Positions 32,745-41,982 of a DNA stretch of 64,000 bases are shown one piece after another. Position 1 is the stretch's first letter. The number at the start of each line of letters is the position of its first letter. Made by a program: the position numbers and the translations under genes. The DNA is from Mongoliitalea lutea. GTDB lineage: Bacteria > Bacteroidota > Bacteroidia > Cytophagales > Cyclobacteriaceae. The stretch lies in contig NZ_BMYF01000006.1 of NCBI RefSeq assembly GCF_014652135.1, positions 111,517 to 175,516 on the forward strand, in the 5' to 3' direction. The notes under the pieces are model-generated. The model saw only the letters and a program-made list of their open reading frames with translations, searched no databases and was not told the origin of the DNA.

Positions 32745-33774
32745 AATGTGGTATGGTTAGTTCTACCGAGAATGTGTTGGTGCTTTGCTGGATTTTCAGG
32801 AGGTCACTTCTCCCAAAAAGTAATTGCAGTCTTCTATTGACTGCTTCCAAGCCGAAGCCACTGCCTTTGGCTTGGCCAGCCTGCGGGTCAAAAGGATTTT
32901 GAATGTTGATAATGAGGTTACCGCTTTTTTCTGAAATCTGAACTGAAATAGGTACTTCCCCTGTCATTCCATAGAGGCCATGCTTGATGGCATTCTCCAA
33001 TAAAGGTTGAATCATCAGCTGGGGAATCATTAGTTTCTTGGATGCTTCATCCTGACTGATTGTTACCAAAAGCCTACTTCCAAAGCGTACTTTTTCTATG
33101 TAAAGAAACTTTTCTATTTGGGAAAGTTCTTCCTCCATACTGATCCATTGATTTCCATCTCTTCGAATAGTCCCTCGGAGGAAGTCAGCTAATTCTACAA
33201 CCATTTCCCTAGCCTGTTCCGGTTGGGATTTTACAAGGGCTGATATGGAATTAAGACTGTTGAAAAGAAAATGAGGCTGGAGTTGCTGTCTCAAATGATA
33301 CATTTCAGCCTCTTTGGCGAGCTTTGCCGAGTTTGCTTCCGTTTCTTTGATCTTCTGTTGATCCTCCAGTTTACCTGCAAGAAGTAAGAGAATAGTCCAA
33401 AATTGGAATAATAAATAGAAGTAGGTGCCCTTTAGATAACTACTATTTTTAAGAAATTGAATATATGTTTCTTGACTAGGGCTAATCCATGTGATCACTG
33501 CATAGCCTAGAGCCGTAAAACCAGTTGCAAATACCAATGGTAAAGCGATACCAATCCAAAGTTGTCCTTTCTGAGGAATGTAGAAATAGAAAATATTCCC
33601 AAGCAACCATGCACCTGTCAAAATACTGATCGTTTGTAAGCAGGACTCTAGGATAGCATGAGATAAGCCTAAGCTATAAAAGTGTAACAAAGTGCCCACT
33701 GCAATAGTCCAACTGCTTCCGATCAGCAGAACGACCATCCAGTGGGTTTTGATTCCTTGTCGAAAAAGGTGCAT
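32719..33774 (-). CDS. LytS-type sensor histidine kinase (His_kinase family)
   Basis: 351 residues. Five or so membrane helices in the first 135 residues, a short coiled coil (about 138-160), then the YehU/LytS kinase core: HLRQQLQPHFLFNSLNSISALV with the phosphorylated His168, and the ATPase part with PQLMIQPLLENAIKHG (N box) and GSGFGLEAVNRRL (G box). There is no separate periplasmic sensor, so it may sense the membrane state. It is cotranscribed with the LytTR regulator (26-base overlap) and the LiaF-like protein 65 bases upstream, a possible modulator. Confidence 0.9.
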   Translation of the reverse strand: MHLFRQGIKTHWMVVLLIGSSWTIAVGTLLHFYSLGLSHAILESCLQTISILTGAWLLGNIFYFYIPQKGQLWIGIALPLVFATGFTALGYAVITWISPSQETYIQFLKNSSYLKGTYFYLLFQFWTILLLLAGKLEDQQKIKETEANSAKLAKEAEMYHLRQQLQPHFLFNSLNSISALVKSQPEQAREMVVELADFLRGTIRRDGNQWISMEEELSQIEKFLYIEKVRFGSRLLVTISQDEASKKLMIPQLMIQPLLENAIKHGLYGMTGEVPISVQISEKSGNLIINIQNPFDPQAGQAKGSGFGLEAVNRRLQLLFGRSDLLKIQQSTNTFSVELTIPHYATENNHH

Positions 33775-33839
33775 AGCTCGGTAGGATTGGTGAAAACCCT
33801 AGGATGTTCACAAACAAACTCCTAGGGCTGCTTAAGTTA

Positions 33840-34637
33840 CTAAAAGGATTTGATTTCAAGTCCTCCAAATACTACGGAGCCGTATATTTTTAAAACTTTG
33901 GTCTTATCTACTTTTGTTGGATTGTAGAAGCGCTTATCTTCTACGCCAGCGGCGAAGACTGTACCGATATTCACTTGCACATCCCAGTGTGGAGGCACAA
34001 CCAATTTCACTCCTCCAAAAGCAACCTCTAAGTTGATGGCGGCTTCACCATCGATATCTGCTTGTGAAAAGTCGATTTCAGTACCTCCAAATGTGGCGGA
34101 AACCTTGCCTCCTTTGAAGTTTTTGGAGAAAATTCTGCGTTGGATTCCCGTAAACAGTGCTTGAGCATTCAAGACTTCTGCGTGGTCAAAGCCGGAGAAG
34201 TTTTGTTTGGACTCGCTAGCCTCAGGAATTATTGGCGTTTCGCTCAGCTCAGGGGTCTCCTTTTTAGGAGCATTGTAGTTTCTAAAGAAATCTTCATTGA
34301 ATTTTTGGTTATCTCTGCTCCTTTTCAACATAAGGTACAAACCAAAGAGAATTAAGCCACCGGGAATGATGAAGGGTTTGAGTTCAAAGGGTAAGCTGAA
34401 GTATTTGCTTACTAGCGCAACTCCTCCAAATATCACCAAGAAGATACCAAAACCATTTTGGAAGTTATGTCTCGCCAATATCACCAAGCCGATAGCTATC
34501 AAAAGCATTGGCCAGGAAATTAACCAAAATGGAAATACAAAGCCTAAGGCCTTTAGCAGGAGTACCACACCTACCAAAAGTACGATCAAACCTGCGGTCA
34601 GGTCAGAGTTTCCGGAGTTGATGTTTTTAGTTGCCAT
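33840..34637 (-). CDS. LiaF-like membrane protein (DUF5668-type)
   Basis: 265 residues from ATG 34637 (MATKNINSG); the frame extends to 34667. Four hydrophobic helices lie in the first 110 residues (TAGLIVLLVGVVLLLKALG, WPMLLIAIGLVIL, IFLVIFGGVALVS, GLILFGLYLML). A linker follows, then a C-terminal beta-solenoid-like LiaF domain (about 165-265: KVSATFGGTEIDFSQADI, EVAFGGVKLVVPPHW, VFGGLEIKSF). In Firmicutes LiaF inhibits the kinase LiaS; here it heads an operon with a LytS-type kinase, so a similar regulatory role is plausible but unproven. Confidence 0.82.
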   Translation of the reverse strand: MATKNINSGNSDLTAGLIVLLVGVVLLLKALGFVFPFWLISWPMLLIAIGLVILARHNFQNGFGIFLVIFGGVALVSKYFSLPFELKPFIIPGGLILFGLYLMLKRSRDNQKFNEDFFRNYNAPKKETPELSETPIIPEASESKQNFSGFDHAEVLNAQALFTGIQRRIFSKNFKGGKVSATFGGTEIDFSQADIDGEAAINLEVAFGGVKLVVPPHWDVQVNIGTVFAAGVEDKRFYNPTKVDKTKVLKIYGSVVFGGLEIKSF

Positions 34638-34664
34638 TGTCGTATAGTTGAATGTTTGATGATT

Positions 34665-34672
34665 CAAAAATA
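34665..34672 (-). promoter_or_regulatory. Candidate promoter element of the LiaF/LytS/LytTR operon
   Basis: The minus strand reads TATTTTTG, an exact TAnnTTTG match 27 bases before the start at 34637. There is no TTG at the usual distance upstream, which would suit an activator-dependent promoter. Confidence 0.5.
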
Positions 34673-34724
34673 GGATACTCAGCTAGGCTTTCTGAGGGAG
34701 AATAGGTCATTAGCAGGCAATTCT

Positions 34725-34758
34725 CGGTGAATGGCAGTTTTTTATCGGTGAATGTCAG
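34725..34758 (-). promoter_or_regulatory. Candidate LytTR binding site: 13-bp direct repeat at 21-bp spacing
   Basis: CGGTGAATGGCAG (34725-34737) and CGGTGAATGTCAG (34746-34758) differ at one base and are 21 bp apart, two helix turns. LytTR proteins bind pairs of direct repeats with this spacing. It lies 88-121 bases upstream of the LiaF-like gene and upstream of the TATTTTTG element; it also touches the ispD stop codon. Confidence 0.55.
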
Positions 34759-35435
34759 CTTGTTTTTTCACCGAGGATAAAAGTTGCAAAGCGGAGATCG
34801 TCCTGTGTGGTCAATTTGATGTTTTCCAGATTACCGGGTATAAGACTTACCTGCCATCCTTGATGTTCGTAAACCGTCGCATCATCAGTAAAAGCTGGAG
34901 ATTCTTCTGTTTCAAATGCTTGCTTGATTTTGGCTAATTGAAAAGTTTGGGGTGTTTGGACCAATCGGTATGCGGATCTATTTTGAAAGGTGGAGCTTCC
35001 GTTTTCTTCCACTTTTCGGATAGAGTCCTTTAACTCCACGACTGCTATGGCACTTCCTGTGATGGAAGCTGTCTGAAAACTCTGATGGATGACTTCCAAG
35101 TGTACAAAGGGCCGTACACCATCGTGGATAGCCACTAAACCATCAAGGCTTTGAATTGCATTGAGACCATTCTTTACGGATTGAAAGCGGGTTTGGCCAC
35201 CTGCTACAAGTTGATGTGGAATATGGAAATCATATTCTTTGCAAAGGCTTTTCCAATAATCTGTGTCGGAACCTGGAATAACTAAAATCAAGTCCATCTC
35301 TGCATCAAACTCATGAAATCTTTGTAGGGTATGCATCAATACAGGCTTGGCGCCAATAGGTAGGTATTGTTTGGCTATGGGGCTTCCCATACGTGTTCCA
35401 CTTCCACCGGCTACTATCAATGCATATTTTTTCAT
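34755..35435 (-). CDS. ispD: 2-C-methyl-D-erythritol 4-phosphate cytidylyltransferase IspD
   Basis: 226 residues. IspD transfers CMP from CTP to methylerythritol phosphate in the non-mevalonate isoprenoid pathway. Nucleotide-binding start ALIVAGGSGTRMGSPIAKQYLPI (Arg and Lys of the CTP loop), VAIHDGVRPF (catalytic region), AVVELKDSIR, and QTPQTF near 160 are all present. Single gene by spacing; its stop overlaps the proposed LytTR site of the next operon. The product pathway feeds the polyprenyl synthase encoded at 46230-47204. Confidence 0.94.
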   Translation of the reverse strand: MKKYALIVAGGSGTRMGSPIAKQYLPIGAKPVLMHTLQRFHEFDAEMDLILVIPGSDTDYWKSLCKEYDFHIPHQLVAGGQTRFQSVKNGLNAIQSLDGLVAIHDGVRPFVHLEVIHQSFQTASITGSAIAVVELKDSIRKVEENGSSTFQNRSAYRLVQTPQTFQLAKIKQAFETEESPAFTDDATVYEHQGWQVSLIPGNLENIKLTTQDDLRFATFILGEKTS

Positions 35436-35494
35436 AAAACTTCAATTAGGTCGTCAAAAATAAGGCTTAATGTAAATTTAGAAAAGGGATAAAC

Positions 35495-35525
35495 AAAAAG
35501 ACCTGCCTTGGTTTAAGCAGGTCTT
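35495..35525 (-). terminator. Terminator of queA
   Basis: AAGACCTGC (35498-35506) pairs with GCAGGTCTT (35517-35525). Read on the minus strand a T run follows the stem, 20 bases after the queA stop. Confidence 0.85.
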
Positions 35526-35544
35526 CGTTTGAATAGTTGAGAGA

Positions 35545-36594
35545 TTAAAGGATTAACATTGCATCTCCATAGGAGAAGAATCTGTATTTCTCTTTAATAG
35601 CCTCTTGATAAGCTTTCATAATCAAATCATAACCACCAAAAGCAGCAGCTGTCATCAATAGCGTAGATTCAGGCAAGTGGAAATTGGTGATCAATGAGTT
35701 GGCAATTTTAAACTCGTACGGAGGAATGATAAACTTATCTGTCCAGCCACTACTCTCCTTCAGACGGGAATTAGCGGTTACGGATGACTCAATTGTTTTC
35801 AAAGATGTAGTACCTACAGCAACCACACGCTTTTTATTATCTAATGCCTCATTGACAAGATCGACAGTTTTAGTTGGGATATCGTAATTTTCAGAATCCA
35901 TCTTGTGCTTAGTCAAGTCTTCCACATCGACTTTTCTGAAAGTACCCAAACCAATATGTAAGGTGATAGGGCTAACTTCTACACCTTTCAACTCCAAACG
36001 CTTCAATAGATGAGGCGTAAAGTGAAGTCCAGCAGTTGGAGCAGCAACAGCACCTACGTGGCTAGCGAAAATAGTTTGGTAACGCTCACGGTCTTCCAAT
36101 TCTACTTTACGCTCAATATACTCCTTCAATAAAGGGGTTTCTCCCAAAGAGTCGATAGTTTTGTAAAACTCCTCATCAGAACCATCAAATAAGAATCGGA
36201 TAGTACGTCCTCTGGAAGTGGTGTTATCGATGACTTCAGCCACTAAGTCTGAATCACCGAAATATAGTTTATTGCCTACACGGATTTTTCTGGCAGGATC
36301 TACCAATACATCCCATAGACGCAATTCTTGATTTAACTCTCTCAACAGGAATACCTCAATTTTTGCACCTGTTTTTTCTTTGTTTCCATACAATCTGGCA
36401 GGGAACACTTTTGTGTCATTGATGACAAATACATCTCCTTCGCCAAAGTACTCGATAATGTCCTTGAAAATTCGGTGCTCAATTTCACCAGTTTTTCTAT
36501 TGACTACCATCAACCGGGACTCATCACGATTGTCTGTAGGGTATAAGGAAATTAACTTTTTGGGGATGTCGAATTTAAAGTCTGATAACTTCAT
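35545..36594 (-). CDS. queA: S-adenosylmethionine:tRNA ribosyltransferase-isomerase QueA
   Basis: 349 residues from ATG 36594 ([11 protein letters not shown]); the frame runs on to 36660 with no family match. QueA transfers the ribosyl part of SAM to preQ1 in tRNA, giving epoxyqueuosine. Conserved blocks: [76 protein letters not shown]. Monocistronic between terminator and divergent permease gene. Length is normal. Confidence 0.95.
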   Translation of the reverse strand: MKLSDFKFDIPKKLISLYPTDNRDESRLMVVNRKTGEIEHRIFKDIIEYFGEGDVFVINDTKVFPARLYGNKEKTGAKIEVFLLRELNQELRLWDVLVDPARKIRVGNKLYFGDSDLVAEVIDNTTSRGRTIRFLFDGSDEEFYKTIDSLGETPLLKEYIERKVELEDRERYQTIFASHVGAVAAPTAGLHFTPHLLKRLELKGVEVSPITLHIGLGTFRKVDVEDLTKHKMDSENYDIPTKTVDLVNEALDNKKRVVAVGTTSLKTIESSVTANSRLKESSGWTDKFIIPPYEFKIANSLITNFHLPESTLLMTAAAFGGYDLIMKAYQEAIKEKYRFFSYGDAMLIL

Positions 36595-36720
36595 ATAGAA
36601 TGAATAGAATTTTCGCTTTTTTTGAGTTTGAATTACTCTGTAAAAAGTGCAAAGATACAAAATAAAATTCCCGAAATCTATCTATATTGCATTTTTGTTT
36701 TAAACCAACTAGTTGAAGCC

Positions 36721-37965
36721 GTGCTCTATCTGAAATTAATTTGGGAAAGTATTCGATTTGCCATGCAGGCATTGAAATCTAACTTGACCCGTACCATCCT
36801 TTCCCTATTGGGAGTAACTGTAGGTATTTTTGCTATAATCGCGGTTTTTACTCTGGTCGATTCCCTAGAAAAAAACATCAAATCAAGTTTTAGCTTTTTG
36901 GGTACTAATGTGGTAACTGTTAATCGTTTTGATTTTGTAGGAGGTCCTGATTACCCTTGGTGGAAGTATTTCAGAAGGCCATATAATACCTATACCGAGT
37001 ATCAGTTTTTGCGGGATAAGCTTAGAAATGCAGAAGGAGTTGCATTTTCGGCTGGAGCAAATAGTACGGTGCAAGCAGGTAGTAATGCATACCGAGGGAC
37101 CAATATTACAGGTGTTACTTTTTCTTATCAAGACGTCTATGATGTTTCCCTAGAGGCTGGTAGATACTTTACAGAACAAGAAGTAAATGCTTCTAGGAAT
37201 GTAGCTATGATAGGGGTGAAAGTCGCCAATACGCTTTTCCCAAATGCTGATCCACTTGGAAAGGAATTGAAAATCAAAGGATCCAAGTTTGTAGTCGTTG
37301 GTCTTTTTGAGGAAGAAGGAGAGGGACTTTTAGAGATTTCTTCTAAGGATGAGGCAGTCATGATTCCTTATGGAAGCTTCACTAAGCTATACTATGTTGG
37401 TCCTAATGGCATTGAGCCCTCTATTGCTGTCAAAGGATTGGATACGGATATTGGTTTGGTGGAATTGGAAAATGAGTTGATAGGTCTCTTACGGGCAAAA
37501 AGAGGCCTAAAACCAACGCAGGAAGATAATTTCTCCTTGAATAAGTCTGAGTTTTTAATGAATACCATCGGGTCTATTTTTGATGTAATCAGTACAGCTG
37601 GATGGGTGATTGGTGGCTTTTCTATTTTGGTGGGAGGTTTTGGGATTGCAAATATTATGTTTGTCTCAGTAAAAGAGCGGACAAGTATTATTGGAATTCA
37701 AAAATCCTTAGGAGCAAAAAATTACTTTATTCTCTTTCAGTTTTTGTTTGAAGCAATGTTTTTGAGTATGATTGGTGGGATAGCAGGGATAATCATTGTA
37801 TTTGGAATGACGTTTATTCCTCTCGGAAGCTTAGAACTTGTGCTGTCCTTTAAGAATTTGGTTCTTGGCTTAGGGATTTCTTCTGTCATTGGAATTGCGT
37901 CAGGAATTGTTCCAGCTACCCTCGCTGCTAGAATGGATCCGGTGGAAGCGATTCGAGCTGTCTAA
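36721..37965 (+). CDS. ABC transporter permease, MacB/FtsX type
   Basis: 414 residues if it starts at GTG 36721 (LYLKLIWESIRFAMQAL), where family similarity begins; the frame is open to 36622. Layout: TM1 (about 27-50, ILSLLGVTVGIFAIIAVF), a periplasmic MacB-type domain (about 60-290), then three helices in the FtsX domain (about 295-410) with SVKERTSIIGIQKSLGA and PATLAARMDPVEAIRAV, the coupling motifs of lipoprotein- or drug-export permeases. No ATPase or membrane-fusion gene is adjacent, so its partners lie elsewhere. Convergent with recA across a shared terminator. Confidence 0.87.
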   Translation: MLYLKLIWESIRFAMQALKSNLTRTILSLLGVTVGIFAIIAVFTLVDSLEKNIKSSFSFLGTNVVTVNRFDFVGGPDYPWWKYFRRPYNTYTEYQFLRDKLRNAEGVAFSAGANSTVQAGSNAYRGTNITGVTFSYQDVYDVSLEAGRYFTEQEVNASRNVAMIGVKVANTLFPNADPLGKELKIKGSKFVVVGLFEEEGEGLLEISSKDEAVMIPYGSFTKLYYVGPNGIEPSIAVKGLDTDIGLVELENELIGLLRAKRGLKPTQEDNFSLNKSEFLMNTIGSIFDVISTAGWVIGGFSILVGGFGIANIMFVSVKERTSIIGIQKSLGAKNYFILFQFLFEAMFLSMIGGIAGIIIVFGMTFIPLGSLELVLSFKNLVLGLGISSVIGIASGIVPATLAARMDPVEAIRAV

Positions 37966-37993
37966 TGTGTAGACTGAAGTATGCATAAAATAA

Positions 37994-38023
37994 AAAAGCA
38001 GCTGAATTTCCTTAGCTGCTTTT
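37994..38023. terminator. Bidirectional terminator between permease and recA
   Basis: AAAAGCAGCT (37994-38003) pairs with AGCTGCTTTT (38014-38023) over a 10-base loop, between the convergent ends at 37965 and 38045. Confidence 0.85.
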
Positions 38024-38044
38024 ATAATGTGTATTTCGAATAAT

Positions 38045-39076
38045 TTAATCTTCCAATTCAGGAGTTGGATTAGCGCCAATAATTAAACCAGATTTTTCTT
38101 TGATCTTTTTTTCCAATTCTTCCATCAATTCTGGATTGTCTAGCAAGAGGTTCTTTACAGAATCTCTTCCCTGTCCAAGTTTATTGCCTTCATAAGAGAA
38201 CCAAGATCCAGCCTTTTTGATGATTTCAAACTCCACACCCAAGTCAATAATCTCACCTACTTTAGAGATTCCCTGACCATACATGATGTCAAATTCTACT
38301 ACTTTAAAAGGAGGGGCTACTTTATTTTTAACCACTTTTACTTTGGTTCTATTTCCTAAGACATTGTCTGCACCTTCCTTAATTTGACCGATTCTACGGA
38401 TATCCAAACGAACGGATGCATAAAACTTCAGGGCATTACCACCGGTGGTCGTCTCAGGGCTACCGAACATCACGCCGATTTTATCACGTAACTGATTGAT
38501 GAAAATGCAAGCACAACCGGTTTTGTTGATAGCACCTGTCAATTTTCTCAAGGCTTGGGACATCAATCGGGCCTGTAAACCCATTTTGCTTTCTCCCATA
38601 TCACCCTCCAATTCACCTTTTGGTACTAAGGCTGCCACGGAGTCTATGACGATAATGTCTATAGCGCCGGAACGGATTAAATGTTCCGCAATTTCCAAGG
38701 CTTGCTCACCATTGTCAGGTTGTGAAATCAATAAGTTTTCGGTATCAATGCCTAATTTTTCTGCGTAAGTTTTGTCAAAAGCATGTTCTGCATCGATAAA
38801 GGCCGCCAGTCCACCTGCTTTTTGAGCTTCTGCGATACAATGCATAGTCAAGGTTGTCTTACCGGAAGATTCTGGCCCGTAGATTTCGATTACCCTACCT
38901 CTTGGGATTCCTCCTATTCCTAAAGCCATATCCAAGCCCAAAGAACCAGTTGAAATAGCCGGTATATCCTGCACTTTGTTATCACTCAACTTCATGACAG
39001 TACCTTTTCCGTACGTCTTTTCCAGTTTGTCTATGGTCAACTGGAGTGCTTTTAATTTTTCAGTATTGGCGCTCAT
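38045..39076 (-). CDS. recA: Recombinase RecA
   Basis: 343 residues. RecA coats single-stranded DNA, drives strand exchange and promotes LexA cleavage. Walker [10 protein letters not shown] (about 65-73), the Walker B region [15 protein letters not shown], loop L1 [21 protein letters not shown], and loop L2 with [18 protein letters not shown] are intact. The C-terminus ends in a short acidic tail (PTPELED). No recX neighbour and no obvious LexA box upstream. Confidence 0.97.
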   Translation of the reverse strand: MSANTEKLKALQLTIDKLEKTYGKGTVMKLSDNKVQDIPAISTGSLGLDMALGIGGIPRGRVIEIYGPESSGKTTLTMHCIAEAQKAGGLAAFIDAEHAFDKTYAEKLGIDTENLLISQPDNGEQALEIAEHLIRSGAIDIIVIDSVAALVPKGELEGDMGESKMGLQARLMSQALRKLTGAINKTGCACIFINQLRDKIGVMFGSPETTTGGNALKFYASVRLDIRRIGQIKEGADNVLGNRTKVKVVKNKVAPPFKVVEFDIMYGQGISKVGEIIDLGVEFEIIKKAGSWFSYEGNKLGQGRDSVKNLLLDNPELMEELEKKIKEKSGLIIGANPTPELED

Positions 39077-39229
39077 ATCTGTGTTAACAATTCAATGATT
39101 TGCATGATTGAAAATAAAGATTCATACTTGAACCTTCAACGATAATCCGAGAGTTTACGTAATTGTTTCTCGAATCCTTAATTTATCTGCTAATATTGGA
39201 ATAAGATTTGAAATGCACTTAGAGTAACC

Positions 39230-40027
39230 ATGATTTTCATGAAAAATAGTCGACTATTGTCAGTAATTGTCACGCTTTGTTTCCTTTGCTTAAGTTTTCC
39301 AAGCATTGGGCAGAAAAATACTGCCTTTAAACCAGGAGAGGAATTGACATTTAAAGTCAGCTATGGCTTTTTGAATGCAGCTGAGGCAAAAATGGTGGTG
39401 GACCCGAAAGTGACTTCTTTAAATAATCGTCCAACCTACAAAATGGATGTGTTCGGTTCTACGTTAGGGGTATTTAAGCTATTTAAAGTGAATGATAATT
39501 GGGGTAGCTATATTGACACTGTACGGATGATTCCTCATAAATCCTACCGACATATAGAGGAGGGTAGTTATCGAAAGCATGAGCATGTCTTTTTTGATCA
39601 TCAAAAAAAGAATGCCCATGTGAAGCTTTTTGATAGAGAAAATAGAGAGGTGGTGAGTACCAAAGATTACACAGTACCGGCTAATGTGCAGGATATTGTC
39701 AGTGGTTTTTATTACTTGAGAACCATGGATCTTAGTAAACTCAAAAAAGGAGAGACGATCCTATTGACAGGTTTTTTTGATAAAGAGGTGTATAATTTGA
39801 GGATGGTTTTTCAAGGGAAGGAAACAATTGATACCAATTTAGGAAAGTTTGAAACTTTCAAATTGTCCCCAATTATTCCCAAAAACAAATTATTCAGAGG
39901 AGAGCAACCTGTGACGGTATGGGTTTCCAATGATCAAAACAAAATACCGTTAAAAATTAAAGCAAAATTGATGGTTGGCTCCTTGGACATGGAGGTAATG
40001 GAGGTGAAAGGCTTGCGTAATAATTAG
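39230..40027 (+). CDS. DUF3108 domain secreted protein
   Basis: 265 residues with a Sec signal peptide (ending FPSIGQ, about 28). ATG 39239 is an equally good start. The mature part starts FKPGEELTFKVSYGFLNAAEAKM, the hallmark of DUF3108 proteins. Further family-like parts are GVFKLFKVNDNWGSYID, RHEHVFFD-type strands and VTVWVSNDQNKIPLKIKAKL. It is predicted to be a periplasmic beta-barrel-like ligand binder of unknown role. Single gene between recA (divergent) and the PhoB-like regulator. Confidence 0.82.
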   Translation: MIFMKNSRLLSVIVTLCFLCLSFPSIGQKNTAFKPGEELTFKVSYGFLNAAEAKMVVDPKVTSLNNRPTYKMDVFGSTLGVFKLFKVNDNWGSYIDTVRMIPHKSYRHIEEGSYRKHEHVFFDHQKKNAHVKLFDRENREVVSTKDYTVPANVQDIVSGFYYLRTMDLSKLKKGETILLTGFFDKEVYNLRMVFQGKETIDTNLGKFETFKLSPIIPKNKLFRGEQPVTVWVSNDQNKIPLKIKAKLMVGSLDMEVMEVKGLRNN

Positions 40028-40176
40028 ATGATATCTTCGTAACACTAGCTTAATATTTGCGAGCTTAATAAAAATTTAATGTTGTCTTTTGTGGCTAAAA
40101 TCGTTAATTCTATTTTTATCAAGAGTCTTTTTTTAACTTAGCAATATCTTAGCGCTGCTAAAAACGCTATTTCTAC

Positions 40177-40866
40177 ATGAGCGATAAACCAAAAGTGAAA
40201 GTACTCGTTGTTGATGACGAGCCGGACATTGTCGATTTGCTGACATATAACCTGAAAAAGGAAGGCTACGAAGTAGAGTCTGCTGAAGATGGTATCAAGG
40301 CTGTAAAAGTTGCCAGCAAGTTTGTGCCTGACGTAATCTTGCTGGATATCATGATGCCTAATCAAGATGGGGTGGAGACCTGCAGGCAGATGCGGGAAAT
40401 TCCTGATTTGAAAAATACCTTTATTATTTTTCTTACTGCCCGTTCGGAAGAATACTCAGAAGTTGCGGCCTTTGATGTGGGTGCAGATGACTACATTACC
40501 AAGCCAATCAAGCCAAGAGCATTGATGAGCAGAATTGCGGCTTTATTTCGCAGAGAATCCAAAAAGGAGCAGGAATTTACGCAAATCAAGATCAAGGATT
40601 TAATCATTGACCGGACGAGTTATACCATCGATCAACGTGGTACCATCATCACCTTGCCTAAGAAAGAATTCGAATTGTTGTATTTTTTGGCCAAAAACCC
40701 TAATATAGTGTTTAGTAGAGATGATCTCTTGCAGAATATTTGGGGTGCGGATGTGTATGTATTGGCCCGAACAGTAGATGTACATATTAGAAAAGTACGT
40801 GAAAAGATTGGCGAAGATTATATCACTACTGTAAAAGGAGTAGGTTATAAGTTCGATTTGAATTAA
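40177..40866 (+). CDS. OmpR/PhoB-family response regulator
   Basis: 229 residues. Receiver domain with Asp13-Asp14 (VVDDEP), phosphoacceptor Asp57 (VILLDIMMP), Thr/Ser in FLTARSEE and Lys in YITKPIKPR. C-terminal winged helix (about 130-228) with LPKKEFELLYFLAKNP, VFSRDDLLQNIWG and TVDVHIRKVREKIG. Similarity is to PhoB/PhoP. A kinase gene follows three bases later. No phosphate transport genes are nearby, so a phosphate role is uncertain. Confidence 0.93.
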   Translation: MSDKPKVKVLVVDDEPDIVDLLTYNLKKEGYEVESAEDGIKAVKVASKFVPDVILLDIMMPNQDGVETCRQMREIPDLKNTFIIFLTARSEEYSEVAAFDVGADDYITKPIKPRALMSRIAALFRRESKKEQEFTQIKIKDLIIDRTSYTIDQRGTIITLPKKEFELLYFLAKNPNIVFSRDDLLQNIWGADVYVLARTVDVHIRKVREKIGEDYITTVKGVGYKFDLN

Positions 40867-40869
40867 ACT

Positions 40870-41916
40870 ATGTTTACAACATCCCGAGGGATATCCTTTA
40901 TTTTAGGATTAGCGATTTCTGCCTTAACTGTTGCGTTTATATCCTTAATCGATACTTCCACCCCTACCTTATTATTGGTAGCGGGTGGTATTTCTTTTTC
41001 AGTCTCATACATATTGATCAACGTAACGTTGGAGTTTTTGATTTTTAAGGAAATTAGCAATATCTACTCGGTGTTGGAGAAGATTCAAAAAAAGGATTAC
41101 TCCATTGCTTCTGAAAAATTTGACGGCCTATCAATTTCTCCTTTGAAGCGGATCAATAAGACAATCAATTCGTATGCACAGGCCAAAAATCAAGAAATTG
41201 AGACGCTTAAAAAGAATGCGGAATTTAGGAAGGATTTTATCGCAGATATTTCGCACGAATTGAAAACTCCCATTTTTGCTGCTTTAGGATATATACATAC
41301 CTTGCTGGATGGTGCTGTGGAAGATAAGTCAGTCCGTTTGAAATTTCTCAAACGTGCAGCTAAGAGTCTGAATGCTTTGGATAAATTGGTTCACGATCTT
41401 CTGACACTTAATCAAATGGAGAGCGGGGTAGTTAAATTTAATTTCGAGGTTTTTGACATGAAGGAGTTACTACATGAGGTAATTGAAGAGTTGGAGCAAA
41501 AGGCCAATAAGCGGGATGTATTGATCCGTTATTTTTACGATAAGGAAAAAGAATTTATGACAAAAGCAGATAAGGATAAGATATTCCGTGTTTGTCAAAA
41601 TCTGATTTATAATGCCATCAAATACAATAATGATGGGGGGGAAGTAGAAGTGAACCTCAAAGCCCATAAGAACCATATTTCAGTTGAAGTCAAGGACAAT
41701 GGTAAAGGTATTCCCCCGGAAGATATCAAGCGCATTTTCGAGCGGTTTTATAGAGTCGAAAAAAGCAGAAACCGGGAAGCGGGAGGCACCGGCTTGGGAT
41801 TAGCGATCGTGAAGCATATTTTAGAAGGACATAAAAGTAAAATTTCTGTCAGTAGTACCGTTGGTAAAGGGTCGTTGTTTAGTTTTGATCTTCCATTAGA
41901 GAAGGTAGAAGGCTAG
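40870..41916 (+). CDS. PhoR-like sensor histidine kinase
   Basis: 348 residues. Two helices (about 8-26, 33-55) with almost no periplasmic loop, a short HAMP-like linker (about 60-115), and the phosphorylation helix FIADISHELKTPIFAALGY with His129. The ATPase domain has NLIYNAIKYNND (N box), VKDNGKGIPPED, and GGTGLGLAIVKHI (G box). No PAS domain. The lack of a sensor domain suggests it senses the membrane or a partner protein. Partner of the PhoB-like regulator three bases upstream. Confidence 0.92.
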   Translation: MFTTSRGISFILGLAISALTVAFISLIDTSTPTLLLVAGGISFSVSYILINVTLEFLIFKEISNIYSVLEKIQKKDYSIASEKFDGLSISPLKRINKTINSYAQAKNQEIETLKKNAEFRKDFIADISHELKTPIFAALGYIHTLLDGAVEDKSVRLKFLKRAAKSLNALDKLVHDLLTLNQMESGVVKFNFEVFDMKELLHEVIEELEQKANKRDVLIRYFYDKEKEFMTKADKDKIFRVCQNLIYNAIKYNNDGGEVEVNLKAHKNHISVEVKDNGKGIPPEDIKRIFERFYRVEKSRNREAGGTGLGLAIVKHILEGHKSKISVSSTVGKGSLFSFDLPLEKVEG

Positions 41917-41982
41917 GCTGTAGACTTAGATTGAACCGTTGGTTTAGTTTTTTATTCCTTTACTCTAAGGGTTTCAAATCCT

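Noticed and set aside
41635-41641. G7 tract within the PhoR-like kinase gene as a phase switch
   Set aside because: The reading frame is intact on both sides, it encodes Gly-Gly in a normal position, and seven bases is short for a contingency tract.
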